DNA of 64,000 bases from UBA6952 sp045562575 (GCA_045562575.1 JBJKVQ010000028.1:1-64000); one strand, 5' to 3'; shown: positions 7,709-16,698, counted from the stretch's first letter. Made by a program: numbers and translations. The notes: a model not told the origin generated them from the sequence alone.

Positions 7709-9937
7709 ATGGCCGAAGGATCCTACATTATCTATACTAAAACTGATGAAGCACCAGCTCTTGGAACATTTTCATTATTGCCCATAGTCCAAGCGTTTAC
7801 AAAACATGCTGGTATTGAATTAAAAGAATGGGATATTTCCCTCTCGGGAAGGATTATCGCTAATTTCCCAGATAAACTTACAAATGATCAAAAAATTCCC
7901 GATTATTTAACAATGGCTGGAGAACTCTGTTTGGATCCAGTTGCTAATATAATCAAGTTACCAAATATAAGTGCATCTATTCCACAACTAAAATCAGCAA
8001 TAAAAGAGCTACAAGATAAAGGATATGATATCCCAGATTACCCAGATGAACCGAAAAATGATGAAGAAAGAGCTATATTTAATGGTTACTCTAAGGTACT
8101 AGGAAGTGCAGTAAATCCTGTTCTTCGTGAAGGAAATTCAGACAGGAGATCATCGACTGCTGTTAAAGAGCACGGAAAACGTAATCCCCATAAAATGATG
8201 AAAGACTGGCCAGAAATTTCTAAAACTCGGGTCGCACATATGCAACAAGGTGATTTTTATGGAAGTGAAAAATCCGTAACTATTTCTTCTTCGGGAACTG
8301 GGGTAATTGAATTTGAATCTATTAATGGAGATATAATAACTCTAAAAGATGATATAAAACTAGTTGCTGATGAAATTCTTGACTGTTCTGTAATGAATGT
8401 AAAATCATTACGAAAATTTTATGCTGATGAAATGGCTAATGCCAAATCCGAAGGTGTCCTTCTTTCATTACACGTAAAAACTACAATGATGCGAATATCA
8501 GATCCAATTATATTTGGACATTGTGTTTCAGTTTATTTTGAAGATCTATTAAAAAAACACGCAAAAATCTTTAACGAACTAGGTGTCAATCCTGATAACG
8601 GTATCGCTGAACTATATACCAGAATACAAGCATTGCCAGAAAACCAGCGTAAAGAAATTGAAACTGATATCGAAAATACATATAACGTTCGACCAGAACT
8701 AGGTATGGTGAATTCTAGCAGAGGTATCACAAATTTTCATGTGCCAAGTGATATGATTATCGATGCTACAATGCCTGTTATCGTTCGTGATGGAGGTCAA
8801 ATGTGGGGTCCGGATAACGAACAACATGATACGATAGCAATGATACCAGATCGTTCTTATGCAACTATTTACCAAGCAGCAATTGAAGACTGTCAAAAAC
8901 ATGGTGCTTTCAACCCTGCAACAATTGGAAGCGTATCAAACGTAGGTTTAATGGCAGCACAAGCCGAAGAATATGGGTCCCACAACAAAACCTTTAAGGC
9001 CCCCGACAATGGTCTGATTAGAGTAAAAGATGAAAATGGGAATACTTTAATGGAGCAACCCGTTGAAGAAAGTGATATTTTTCGAATGTGTCAAACAAAA
9101 GATATAGCTATACAAGACTGGGTAAAATTAGCAGTTAATCGAGCAAGAATTACTGGTTCGCCAGCAATATTCTGGCTTGATTCACAAAGACCACATGATG
9201 CAGAAGAAATAAAAAAAGTTAATCAATATTTGCCAAATCATGATACAAATGGCTTAGATATACAAATTATGCCACCAGTTGAAGCTATGAATTATACTCT
9301 TAAAAGAAGCAGAGAAGATAAGGATACAATTTCAGTTACAGGAAACGTGCTAAGAGATTATCTTACTGATCTTTTCCCAATTTTAGAGCTAGGAACTAGT
9401 GCTAAAATGCTCTCAGTAGTCCCATTACTAGCTGGAGGAGGATTATTCGAAACAGGAGCTGGTGGATCTGCTCCAAGACATGTACAACAATTCGTAGAAG
9501 AAGGACATTTAAGATGGGATTCTCTTGGAGAGTTTTGTGCTTTAGTTGCATCCTTCGAACACTATGCACAAGTACATAATAATAAACGTGCACAAATTAT
9601 AGCAACAACATTAGACGAAGCTATAGGAGAACACTTAGAAAACCAACGTGAACCTTCAAGACGTGTCAATGAATTAGATACCAGAGGGAGTCATTTTTAT
9701 TTAGCCTATTATTGGGCAAAAGCACTTGCTAAACAAATAGAAGACACTGAGCTTCAAAGCATATTTATCAAAGTTGCAGACCAAATTTCAAATAATGAAG
9801 ATAAAATTGTTTCGGAATTAATTGATATACAGGGTAAATCTGTAGATATTGGGGGATATTATCAGCCGGACGAGGAGCTAACTTCGAAATCAATGCGACC
9901 AAGTAATACTCTGAACTCCATACTTGATCAAATATAA
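7709..9937 (+). CDS. icd: NADP-dependent isocitrate dehydrogenase, monomeric type
   Basis: 742-residue enzyme of the monomeric IDH family, matching the family length of about 740. Diagnostic stretches include MAEGSYIIYTKTDEAPALGTF at the N-terminus, SVTISSSGTGVIEFES, HGAFNPATIGSVSNVGLMAQ-like text, SPAIFWLDSQRPHD and the C-terminal region with QPDEELTSKSMRPS. It oxidises isocitrate to 2-oxoglutarate with NADP+ in the TCA cycle, supplying substrate to the KorAB ferredoxin oxidoreductase at 19161-21727. I prefer ATG 7709 because AGGAG sits 7 bases before it; an in-frame ATG at 7679 lacks a ribosome binding site. The sulfatase gene follows after 5 bases. Confidence 0.95.
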   Translation: MAEGSYIIYTKTDEAPALGTFSLLPIVQAFTKHAGIELKEWDISLSGRIIANFPDKLTNDQKIPDYLTMAGELCLDPVANIIKLPNISASIPQLKSAIKELQDKGYDIPDYPDEPKNDEERAIFNGYSKVLGSAVNPVLREGNSDRRSSTAVKEHGKRNPHKMMKDWPEISKTRVAHMQQGDFYGSEKSVTISSSGTGVIEFESINGDIITLKDDIKLVADEILDCSVMNVKSLRKFYADEMANAKSEGVLLSLHVKTTMMRISDPIIFGHCVSVYFEDLLKKHAKIFNELGVNPDNGIAELYTRIQALPENQRKEIETDIENTYNVRPELGMVNSSRGITNFHVPSDMIIDATMPVIVRDGGQMWGPDNEQHDTIAMIPDRSYATIYQAAIEDCQKHGAFNPATIGSVSNVGLMAAQAEEYGSHNKTFKAPDNGLIRVKDENGNTLMEQPVEESDIFRMCQTKDIAIQDWVKLAVNRARITGSPAIFWLDSQRPHDAEEIKKVNQYLPNHDTNGLDIQIMPPVEAMNYTLKRSREDKDTISVTGNVLRDYLTDLFPILELGTSAKMLSVVPLLAGGGLFETGAGGSAPRHVQQFVEEGHLRWDSLGEFCALVASFEHYAQVHNNKRAQIIATTLDEAIGEHLENQREPSRRVNELDTRGSHFYLAYYWAKALAKQIEDTELQSIFIKVADQISNNEDKIVSELIDIQGKSVDIGGYYQPDEELTSKSMRPSNTLNSILDQI

Positions 9938-9942
9938 ATTTA

Positions 9943-11298
9943 ATGTCTGACAAACCAAACATAATAATTTTTTCGACAGATGATTTAGGTTATGGTGACC
10001 TAGGTTGTCTAGGATCTGAATATATCAAAACTCCTAATATCGATTCTTTAGGATCACAAGGAATAATATTTAATAATTGGTATTCAAATAGTCCTGTATG
10101 TAGCCCATCAAGAGCATCATTATTAACTGGGAAATATCCTGGCAATACAGGAGTCCGATCTATTCTTAGAGGTCATAGAACTTCTCCTGGTCTTCCTACT
10201 ACCAATTTAACTATAGCGTCTATCTTAAAAAATATGGGATATGATACTTATATGGCCGGGAAATGGCATCTTGGGGTATCAGAAGAAAATCGTCCTCACA
10301 ATCATGGTTTTGACCATTGGTTTGGTCATTTAGCTGGATGTATAGATTATTATTCTCACATTTGGTACTACGCAAGTGGTAGAAATGCAAACAATCAACG
10401 TTTAAATCCAGTTCATGATCTTTGGGATAATAATGTAGAAGTCTGGAAAAATGGAGAATACTTTACAGAGCTAATCACGAAAAAATCTATGGAATATCTT
10501 CATTCCTCAATACAAAAATCCAATCCTTTTTTCCTTTATATTCCGTACAATGCACCACATTACCCCATGCATGCACCACAAAAATATATAGATAGATATC
10601 CTGATTTACCTTGGGATAAACAAATTATGGCTGCAATGATTAGTGCTGTTGACGACTCTGTTGGAGAAATAATTACTTTTCTAAAAAAGAATAACTTGTT
10701 TGAGAATACAATAATTATGTTCACTTCTGATAATGGGCCATCAAGAGAAACAAGAAACTGGTTAGATGGGACTTTAGATCCCTATTATGGTGGTACATCT
10801 GGGCAATTAAAAGGTCATAAATTTAGTCTTTTTGATGGAGGTATCAAAGTACCAAATATAATAAGTTTTCCTAATAAAATTTCTGGTAATTGGGTATCTG
10901 ATGAATCATGTATAGCAATGGATTTTCTACCAACAATTCTTGATTTTTTGAATGTCGATCCAAATCTATATAAACTTGACGGTATCAGTATAAAATCACA
11001 TTTAGAAAATAAAACTAACGTTTTAAATCGTAGTCTATATTGGGAACAAGATAGCTTTATGTCTAGTCCAAGTAACCAAACAGCTATTTTGAAAAATAAT
11101 TGGAAATTAGTATTGAATGGTAGATTAGTTGAATTTGAAAACCCTATAGCAGATATTTATTTAAGTAATTTAAAAGACGATGTCTCTGAATCAAATAATC
11201 TGAAAGATGAATATCCTGAAATAGTTACAGATTTAAAAAATGAAGCATTAAACTGGAGAAAAGCAATCGAAAATGTACCCAGATTTGATGGAAGGTAG
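9943..11298 (+). CDS. Type-I sulfatase (formylglycine-dependent arylsulfatase family)
   Basis: 451 aa alkaline-phosphatase-superfamily hydrolase. The maturation motif CSPSR starts at Cys53, the residue converted to formylglycine. Metal ligands are visible in STDDLG near the N-terminus and in TSDNGPS later, and catalytic Lys/His in MAGKWHLG and PHYPMHAP. It cleaves a sulfate ester; substrate unknown, plausibly algal or phytoplankton polysaccharide or sulfated metabolite. There is no signal peptide, so the enzyme appears cytoplasmic and would act on imported small sulfate esters. The gene begins 5 bases after the isocitrate dehydrogenase stop without a ribosome binding site and is followed by its activating enzyme. 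Confidence 0.9.
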   Translation: MSDKPNIIIFSTDDLGYGDLGCLGSEYIKTPNIDSLGSQGIIFNNWYSNSPVCSPSRASLLTGKYPGNTGVRSILRGHRTSPGLPTTNLTIASILKNMGYDTYMAGKWHLGVSEENRPHNHGFDHWFGHLAGCIDYYSHIWYYASGRNANNQRLNPVHDLWDNNVEVWKNGEYFTELITKKSMEYLHSSIQKSNPFFLYIPYNAPHYPMHAPQKYIDRYPDLPWDKQIMAAMISAVDDSVGEIITFLKKNNLFENTIIMFTSDNGPSRETRNWLDGTLDPYYGGTSGQLKGHKFSLFDGGIKVPNIISFPNKISGNWVSDESCIAMDFLPTILDFLNVDPNLYKLDGISIKSHLENKTNVLNRSLYWEQDSFMSSPSNQTAILKNNWKLVLNGRLVEFENPIADIYLSNLKDDVSESNNLKDEYPEIVTDLKNEALNWRKAIENVPRFDGR

Positions 11299-11312
11299 AT
11301 ATTAAAATACTT

Positions 11313-12245
11313 ATGAATTGCTGTACACCAGAAAATACAGATAAGAATACAAGTTTTAATAATCAACTTATTAGTCCTAGTCAGAAAAATTCAATACTTA
11401 ATAATATGGTTTCAATACCAGCTGGCTCATTTATCATGGGGACAAATTCAAATATTGGATTTCCTGAAGATGGAGAAGGACCAGAAAAAAATATTTATTT
11501 GGAAAACTTCAATATAGATATGTATTCAGTAACAAATACAGAATTTGAAAAATTTGTCACCGAAACAAGATATATAACAGAGGCTGAACAATATGGTTGG
11601 TCATTTGTCTTTTATAAATTATTATCGAAAGTAAATCTATCTAGAATTGAATATAAAGTAACTTCTACTCCATGGTGGTGTGTTGTTAAAAAGGCATACT
11701 GGCGCAGACCAGAAGGCCCCAAATCTAATATAAAAAATAGAGGAAATCACCCAGTAGTACATGTATCATGGAATGATGCAATCAATTATTGTACTTGGTC
11801 AAATAAACGACTACCAACAGAAGCCGAGTGGGAGTATGCTGCAAAAGGTGGCTTAGAAAATGCTATATACCCCTGGGGAAATAGACTGAAGCCAAATGAT
11901 GAACATCAATGTAATATCTGGCAAGGACTATTTCCTGAAGATAATTCCTTAGAGGATGGTTATTTATCCACAGCTCCAGTAAATTCGTATAAATCAAATG
12001 GATATGGTCTATACAATATTGTGGGAAATGTATGGGAATGGACACAAGACTGGTTTAGTACTACATATCCCAAGGTTAGAGAGACTAATAATCCTCTTGG
12101 CCCGATCACAGGTGAATCGAAGGTTATAAAAGGTGGCTCATATTTGTGTCATAAATCATATTGTAATCGATATAGAATTGCTGCTAGGTCTAGTAATACC
12201 ACCAATAGTTCAACAAGTAATCTCGGATTTAGATGCGTAACCTAA
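11313..12245 (+). CDS. Formylglycine-generating enzyme (sulfatase-modifying factor)
   Basis: 310 aa FGE-sulfatase domain protein. It shows MVSIPAGSFIMGT, VTNTEFEKFV, HPVVHVSWNDA, RLPTEAEWEYAA and the catalytic core GGSYLCHKSYCNRYR, whose two cysteines (Cys279 and Cys284, spaced as in human FGE Cys336/Cys341) mark a genuine FGE rather than the many cysteine-free FGE-fold proteins. It oxidises the sulfatase Cys to formylglycine using O2. Placement 14 bases after the sulfatase makes this a dedicated pair. No signal peptide, matching the cytoplasmic sulfatase. ATG 11406 is an alternative, shorter start. The last codons form half of the terminator stem. Confidence 0.93.
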   Translation: MNCCTPENTDKNTSFNNQLISPSQKNSILNNMVSIPAGSFIMGTNSNIGFPEDGEGPEKNIYLENFNIDMYSVTNTEFEKFVTETRYITEAEQYGWSFVFYKLLSKVNLSRIEYKVTSTPWWCVVKKAYWRRPEGPKSNIKNRGNHPVVHVSWNDAINYCTWSNKRLPTEAEWEYAAKGGLENAIYPWGNRLKPNDEHQCNIWQGLFPEDNSLEDGYLSTAPVNSYKSNGYGLYNIVGNVWEWTQDWFSTTYPKVRETNNPLGPITGESKVIKGGSYLCHKSYCNRYRIAARSSNTTNSSTSNLGFRCVT

Positions 12246-12264
12246 ATCCGAGATTACTTTTTTT
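12218..12264 (+). terminator. Intrinsic terminator overlapping the 3' end of the FGE gene
   Basis: A perfect 15-bp stem (12218-12232 with 12242-12256), a 9-base loop and C followed by seven T residues. The left arm and loop lie inside the FGE reading frame and the stop codon (12243-12245) falls in the right arm. It ends the icd-sulfatase-FGE unit. Confidence 0.92.
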
Positions 12265-12349
12265 ACATCCACCAATCATCATATGAAGCAGATTTTGCCA
12301 ATAGTTCGATAAGTCTTTCCAAAAATTCTTTCATTCGTTCCAGAAACAT
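12263..12349 (-). CDS. Possible 28-residue small protein downstream of hsp20
   Basis: Short frame on the minus strand with a credible ribosome binding site (AAAGGTAGG, 6 bases before the ATG at 12349). It encodes an amphipathic helix, MFLERMKEFLERLIELLAK, ending in the acidic/aromatic tail SYDDWWM. The frame stays open upstream of the ATG for about 15 more codons (ETVFFFIEKGRPE) without a usual start codon, so a decayed longer gene is the alternative. It lies 77 bases downstream of hsp20 on the same strand. Function unknown. Confidence 0.33.
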   Translation of the reverse strand: MFLERMKEFLERLIELLAKSASYDDWWM

Positions 12350-12425
12350 TTCAGGCCTACCTTTCTCAATAAAGAAAAAAACAGTCTCACACCTTCAATT
12401 TAGAACATATATCAAAGAGGTCTAT

Positions 12426-12815
12426 TTATTTTATTAATTGTTTATTTCGAATTTTAACTTTATTGGGCAATGCTGATTTGAGCTTTTGAAATGAAATAGT
12501 TAAAATTCCATTCAGTAATAGTGCATCAGCTGTTGATATATCATATGAAGAAGGGATATTAATAACCTTTCGGAAATCATAAATAATTTCATCTTTTGTA
12601 GACTCAATTTTTAATGCATTATCTTTTGTAGTAACAGACAATTCATCCATCGAGAATCCTGGAACTAAAAGTTCTATTGTCAATTCGTTATCTTGTTCCT
12701 GAAATTTCACTGGATAATTTTGCACATTTGCCCAAAACTTCTCTGCAGATATGTATGATGAATCAGTAGAATTATCAAATAAATGTCCTCTTAATAAAGA
12801 AATATTCCGCATCAT
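12426..12815 (-). CDS. Hsp20/alpha-crystallin family small heat shock protein
   Basis: 129 aa with an alpha-crystallin domain: NELTIELLVPGFSMDELSVTTKDNALKIES followed by a dimerising strand segment and the conserved LLNGILTISFQKL. The N-terminal arm is short. It holds unfolding proteins for refolding by DnaK/ClpC-type machinery. ATG 12815 is chosen because AAGGAGAG lies 4-5 bases upstream; ATG 12812 is adjacent. It is divergently transcribed from the dnaJ-hspR-clpC operon, from a consensus promoter in the shared 137-base gap. Confidence 0.88.
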   Translation of the reverse strand: MMRNISLLRGHLFDNSTDSSYISAEKFWANVQNYPVKFQEQDNELTIELLVPGFSMDELSVTTKDNALKIESTKDEIIYDFRKVINIPSSYDISTADALLLNGILTISFQKLKSALPNKVKIRNKQLIK

Positions 12816-12860
12816 AATACTCTCCTTTGTTAGCTATTTCTATGTAATTAACATAATATC

Positions 12861-12888
12861 ATTATATAAGTTAACACGTTATTGTCAA
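12861..12888 (-). promoter_or_regulatory. Consensus sigma70 promoter for hsp20
   Basis: On the minus strand TTGACA (12888-12883), a 16-base spacer and TATAAT (12866-12861) are both perfect consensus boxes. The predicted transcript starts near 12854 and gives a leader of about 40 bases ending in an AAGGAGAG ribosome binding site. Confidence 0.75.
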
Positions 12889-12917
12889 GTTTTATACTAT
12901 TTAAACATTCATTATTA

Positions 12918-12946
12918 TTGACAACAGATATAAATTAAAGTATAAT
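12918..12946 (+). promoter_or_regulatory. Consensus sigma70 promoter for dnaJ-hspR-clpC, implies a leaderless mRNA
   Basis: TTGACA (12918-12923), exactly 17 bases, TATAAT (12941-12946). Only six bases separate the -10 box from the dnaJ ATG at 12953, so the expected transcription start coincides with the A of ATG. No ribosome binding site exists before dnaJ. The TTGACA boxes of this and the hsp20 promoter form a divergent pair 29 bases apart. Confidence 0.78.
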
Positions 12947-12952
12947 TCCGCT

Positions 12953-13837
12953 ATGGAAAAAGGATTTTACGAAATACTAGGTGTCTCAAGATCATCTTCT
13001 GAAAAAGAAATAAAGCAAGCCTACCGTCGTTTGGCTCGCCAGTATCATCCCGACGTAAATAAAAATGACAAATCTGCAGAAGAAAAATTCAAACAAATAA
13101 ATGAAGCATATGAAGTACTTTCTGACCAAAATAAAAGAAAACTTTATGATTCTTATGGACAAAATTGGAAACAAGCCGAGGGTATGAACAGTAACGGTTT
13201 TAATCCATTTACACACAATAATATGGGATTTAATTTCGGAGGATTTCAAAATATTAACTTAGGTAATATGTTTGATGGTTTTTTTGGTAACAGGTCGCAA
13301 AACTATCAATCATCCTTTAGCCAAACAAAACCAAAACCTTCTGAAGTATCAGTAGAAGTAAGCCTTTTAGAAGCATTTTCAGGATGTCAAAGAATTGTCA
13401 AAACGCCTTCCAATGCAAAATCAGTCGAAGTGAAAATCCCACCTGGGGTAGATAATGGTTCAAAAATACACATAAATTTATCAGGTACTGACGTTTATCT
13501 TAATATAAAAATTACCCCCAGTCATCAATTTCTTCGTAAAGGAAATCATATATATACAGATTTAGCAGTGCCCTACTATGATGCCATAATTGGTTCAGAA
13601 AAAGAAGTTACAACATTATCGAAAAAAGTAATGCTAAAAATTCCTCCAGAAAGTCAAAATGATCAAATTTTTAAATTACAAGGTTTGGGTATGCCTGTAT
13701 TAGGAGAGCAACAAAAGAGTGGGGATTTTTTCGTACAATTAAAATCCATTCTCCCGACAGGTTTATCCGATAAAGAGAAAGAAATCTTTACATCCTTAAG
13801 ATCTCTAAGAGAAAAGCCTGGAGTTATTAATGAATGA
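12953..13837 (+). CDS. DnaJ/CbpA-type co-chaperone
   Basis: 294 aa type-II Hsp40: an N-terminal J domain (residues 1-70) with the HPD motif at 32-34, a G/F/N-rich linker (NGFNPFTHNNMGFNFGGF) and a C-terminal substrate-binding domain beginning near EVSVEVSLLEAFSGCQR. The CxxCxGxG zinc finger of classic DnaJ is absent. It delivers clients to DnaK and stimulates its ATPase. It starts the dnaJ-hspR-clpC operon and overlaps hspR by 8 bases. The start ATG lies six bases downstream of a perfect -10 box. Confidence 0.93.
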   Translation: MEKGFYEILGVSRSSSEKEIKQAYRRLARQYHPDVNKNDKSAEEKFKQINEAYEVLSDQNKRKLYDSYGQNWKQAEGMNSNGFNPFTHNNMGFNFGGFQNINLGNMFDGFFGNRSQNYQSSFSQTKPKPSEVSVEVSLLEAFSGCQRIVKTPSNAKSVEVKIPPGVDNGSKIHINLSGTDVYLNIKITPSHQFLRKGNHIYTDLAVPYYDAIIGSEKEVTTLSKKVMLKIPPESQNDQIFKLQGLGMPVLGEQQKSGDFFVQLKSILPTGLSDKEKEIFTSLRSLREKPGVINE

Positions 13838-14183
13838 AAGAATAGATGAACCAATATTTGTTATTAGCGTTGCAGCGAAAATGATTGGAGTTCACGCCCA
13901 AACCTTAAGATACTATGAAAGGGCTGGTCTTGTAGATCCAAGCCGTTCAGATGGGAATAGACGATATTACTCTGAAAGAGACTTAGAAAGATTAAAACAA
14001 ATTAAAACCTTGATTGATGATTTAGGGGTAAATCTTGCTGGCGCAGAAATAGCTTTGAAGCTTATGGATAAAATAGAAAAACTTGAAGATTCAATGTCTC
14101 AAATGCGATACCAGTTAAATATGCTGGAGTCTCGTTCTAATCCTCGCGCCTTAGGTGACGGGACAAACTCAACACAATACTAA
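13830..14183 (+). CDS. hspR: HspR-type MerR family heat shock repressor (copy 1)
   Basis: 117 aa with a MerR helix-turn-helix: FVISVAAKMIGVHAQTLRYYERAGLVDPSRSDGNRRYYSERDLERL, then a short dimerisation helix. HspR normally represses dnaK-type operons by binding HAIR sites and uses DnaK as co-repressor. Here it is co-transcribed with dnaJ and clpC, overlapping dnaJ by 8 bases. A second, longer paralogue with the same QTLRxYERAGLVxPSR signature heads grpE-dnaK at 26734. I could not find a HAIR-like site in front of this operon. Confidence 0.9.
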   Translation: MNERIDEPIFVISVAAKMIGVHAQTLRYYERAGLVDPSRSDGNRRYYSERDLERLKQIKTLIDDLGVNLAGAEIALKLMDKIEKLEDSMSQMRYQLNMLESRSNPRALGDGTNSTQY

Positions 14184-14208
14184 GTATGATATTAGGAGAA
14201 AGAAACTA

Positions 14209-16698
14209 ATGCTAAAACCAGAAAATTTCACAGAGCAAGCTCAAGAAATGCTTACTGAAAGTCAAGATTTAGTACGAAAATACAAGCATTCTAATTGGGA
14301 TGTAGAACATATATTTTTAGCTTTAGTCAATATTCAAGAAGGATTGACATCAACGATTTTAACCTCTCTAGGTGTAGATAAGAATACAATTCGACATGAG
14401 ATAGAAAATGTACTGCTGAAGAGAACACAGGTAGCATCCATGGGTATGCCAAAAAGTAATGGAAATTCCCAAATATATGCTTCCCCTAGAGCTATAGAAG
14501 CAATTGAAAAAGCACAAGAAGAAACTAAAAGATTACATGATGAATTTATTGGTACAGAACACATACTTATTGGAATATTGTCTATAGAAGATGGCGATTC
14601 ATATAAAATTTTCCAGAAGTTCAACATCAATCAAGAAAATATATATAAATCTCTTCAACAAATTCGAGGAAATGCCCGAGTTACTGACCAAAGAGCTGAA
14701 TCTAAATATAGGTCCTTAGAAAAATACACTGTCGATTTAACCCATCTTGCTCAAATAAATAAACTAGATCCTGTCATTGGTAGAGATAATGAAATCAGGC
14801 GAGTAATTCAAACTATTACCAGAAGAACAAAAAACAACCCTGTTTTGATTGGTAATGCAGGAGTTGGTAAAACTGCGATTGCAGAAGGATTAGCACAAAG
14901 AATTATCTCGAACGATGTCCCTGATACTTTAAAAAATAAAAAGATTCTCTCTTTAGATATGGGATCTCTAGTTGCGGGAGCTAAATTTAGAGGAGAATTT
15001 GAAGAGAGATTAAAAACAGTAATGGATGAGGTTAAAAATGCCAAAGGAGAAGTAATCTTATTTATTGATGAATTACACAATGTAGTAGGAGCAGGTGCGG
15101 CCGAAGGTGCTATAGATGCTAGTAACTTAATGAAACCAGCATTAGCAAGAGGTGAATTACAATGTATTGGAGCAACCACTCCAGAAGAGTACAGATCAAA
15201 TATAGAACAAAATGCTGCTTTAGAACGTAGGTTTCATCCAGTTTGGGTTGAAGAGCCAGATGTAGACACTACTATAGAAATGCTTAAGATTTTGCGTCCT
15301 AAATATGAAGCTCATCATAAGGTAAAGATTTATGATGAAGCTCTTATAGCAGCAAGTAAACTTGGTGATAGATATTTAACAGAACGTAATCTCCCAGATA
15401 AGGCGATAGATTTAATTGACGAAGCAGCAAGTAAAGTTAGAATTGATACACAAAGTATGCCGAAAGATTTACGCATATTAGAAGAAAAAATACGTCAATT
15501 AAATGACGAAGAATTAGCTGCTGCAGAAACTGTAGATTACGAAAAAGTTGCCCAACTGAAAATGGAACGACTCCAATCTGAAGAAAAATACAATAAACAA
15601 AAAAAGATATGGGTTAAAGAAGAAAAAATCACTACCAATGTAGAGAGAGAAACAATTGCTGAAATTATTGCAGGATGGACAGGTATACCAGTCTCACAAA
15701 TTGTTCAGGATGAAGCAAATAAACTATTAGATATGGAAAAGATAATGAATACCAGGGTAATCGGGCAAGATAGTGCTATTACAACGATTGCAGATGCTAT
15801 TCGTCGCTCTAGGTCAGGAATACAAGATCCTAAAAGGCCTATCGGAAGTTTTATTTTTCTTGGACCTACTGGAGTGGGTAAAACTGAACTAGCCAAAACA
15901 CTTGCGGAATTTATGTTTGATGATAGAGAAAACATGGTAAGAATTGATATGTCTGAATATATGGAAAAACATTCAGTATCCCGACTAATCGGATCTCCTC
16001 CAGGGTATGTAGGTTATGATGAAGGAGGACAACTCACTGAATTAGTACGACGACGACCCTATCAGTTAATACTTTTTGATGAAATTGAAAAAGCACATCC
16101 TGATGTATTTAATATATTATTACAAATACTGGAAGATGGTCGTCTCACTGATGGAAGTGGTAGAACAGTAAATTTTACCAATACAATAATTATAATGACT
16201 AGCAATTTAGGTACTACAGAGAATTCTAAGGATAATATAGGTTTTAAAGCCTTTACAGATAATTCAAGTGATAGGGAAAAACTGACTGCATCTATAGAAT
16301 CTGCTCTAAAATCAACATTTCGTCCAGAATTAATAAATAGAATTGATGAGATTGTAATATTTAACAAACTTGATGAAGATCAAATGGCTGAAATTGTTCA
16401 GCTGATCATAAACGAAGTAAATACTCGACTCGAAGAACAAGGGCTTTCAATAATATTATCCAAATCTGCTACTAAGTGGTTAGTAGAAAATGGATTTGAT
16501 AAAGATTATGGAGCTAGGCCATTGAGAAGAATTATTCAACGCAAAATAGAAAACCTTTTATCCAAAGAAATACTGTTGCATAATTATAAAAAAGGTGACG
16601 AAATACAAGTTGATATTAAAAATGGTGCACTATCATTTGATAAAAAAAATGTTAAAAAAACAAAAATGAGTAAGCGAATAAAGCAGACAGTTTCCTAA
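14209..16698 (+). CDS. clpC: ClpC-type AAA+ unfoldase, Clp protease ATP-binding subunit
   Basis: 829 aa. Two N-terminal Clp repeats (about residues 1-145), AAA domain 1 with Walker A GNAGVGKTA, a short middle domain containing a UVR-like helix pair (DYEKVAQLKMERLQSEEKY) rather than the long ClpB coiled coil, AAA domain 2 with GPTGVGKTELAK, and an IGF loop (KDNIGFKA) that docks on ClpP. The short middle domain and IGF loop make it ClpC, not ClpB. ATG 14209 is chosen because AGGAGA precedes it by 10 bases; upstream in-frame GTG 14155 would overlap hspR. It ends the heat shock operon; clpP is not in the window. Confidence 0.9.
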   Translation: MLKPENFTEQAQEMLTESQDLVRKYKHSNWDVEHIFLALVNIQEGLTSTILTSLGVDKNTIRHEIENVLLKRTQVASMGMPKSNGNSQIYASPRAIEAIEKAQEETKRLHDEFIGTEHILIGILSIEDGDSYKIFQKFNINQENIYKSLQQIRGNARVTDQRAESKYRSLEKYTVDLTHLAQINKLDPVIGRDNEIRRVIQTITRRTKNNPVLIGNAGVGKTAIAEGLAQRIISNDVPDTLKNKKILSLDMGSLVAGAKFRGEFEERLKTVMDEVKNAKGEVILFIDELHNVVGAGAAEGAIDASNLMKPALARGELQCIGATTPEEYRSNIEQNAALERRFHPVWVEEPDVDTTIEMLKILRPKYEAHHKVKIYDEALIAASKLGDRYLTERNLPDKAIDLIDEAASKVRIDTQSMPKDLRILEEKIRQLNDEELAAAETVDYEKVAQLKMERLQSEEKYNKQKKIWVKEEKITTNVERETIAEIIAGWTGIPVSQIVQDEANKLLDMEKIMNTRVIGQDSAITTIADAIRRSRSGIQDPKRPIGSFIFLGPTGVGKTELAKTLAEFMFDDRENMVRIDMSEYMEKHSVSRLIGSPPGYVGYDEGGQLTELVRRRPYQLILFDEIEKAHPDVFNILLQILEDGRLTDGSGRTVNFTNTIIIMTSNLGTTENSKDNIGFKAFTDNSSDREKLTASIESALKSTFRPELINRIDEIVIFNKLDEDQMAEIVQLIINEVNTRLEEQGLSIILSKSATKWLVENGFDKDYGARPLRRIIQRKIENLLSKEILLHNYKKGDEIQVDIKNGALSFDKKNVKKTKMSKRIKQTVS

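Noticed and set aside
12861..12946. CIRCE or HAIR element in the hsp20/dnaJ gap
   Set aside because: The inverted TTGTCAA...TTGACAA repeat is explained by two divergent -35 boxes; half-site order and spacing do not fit CIRCE (TTAGCACTC-N9-GAGTGCTAA) or HAIR.
12992..13249. 85-codon frame antisense to dnaJ
   Set aside because: Composition is that of a reverse shadow of a conserved gene; no start signals.
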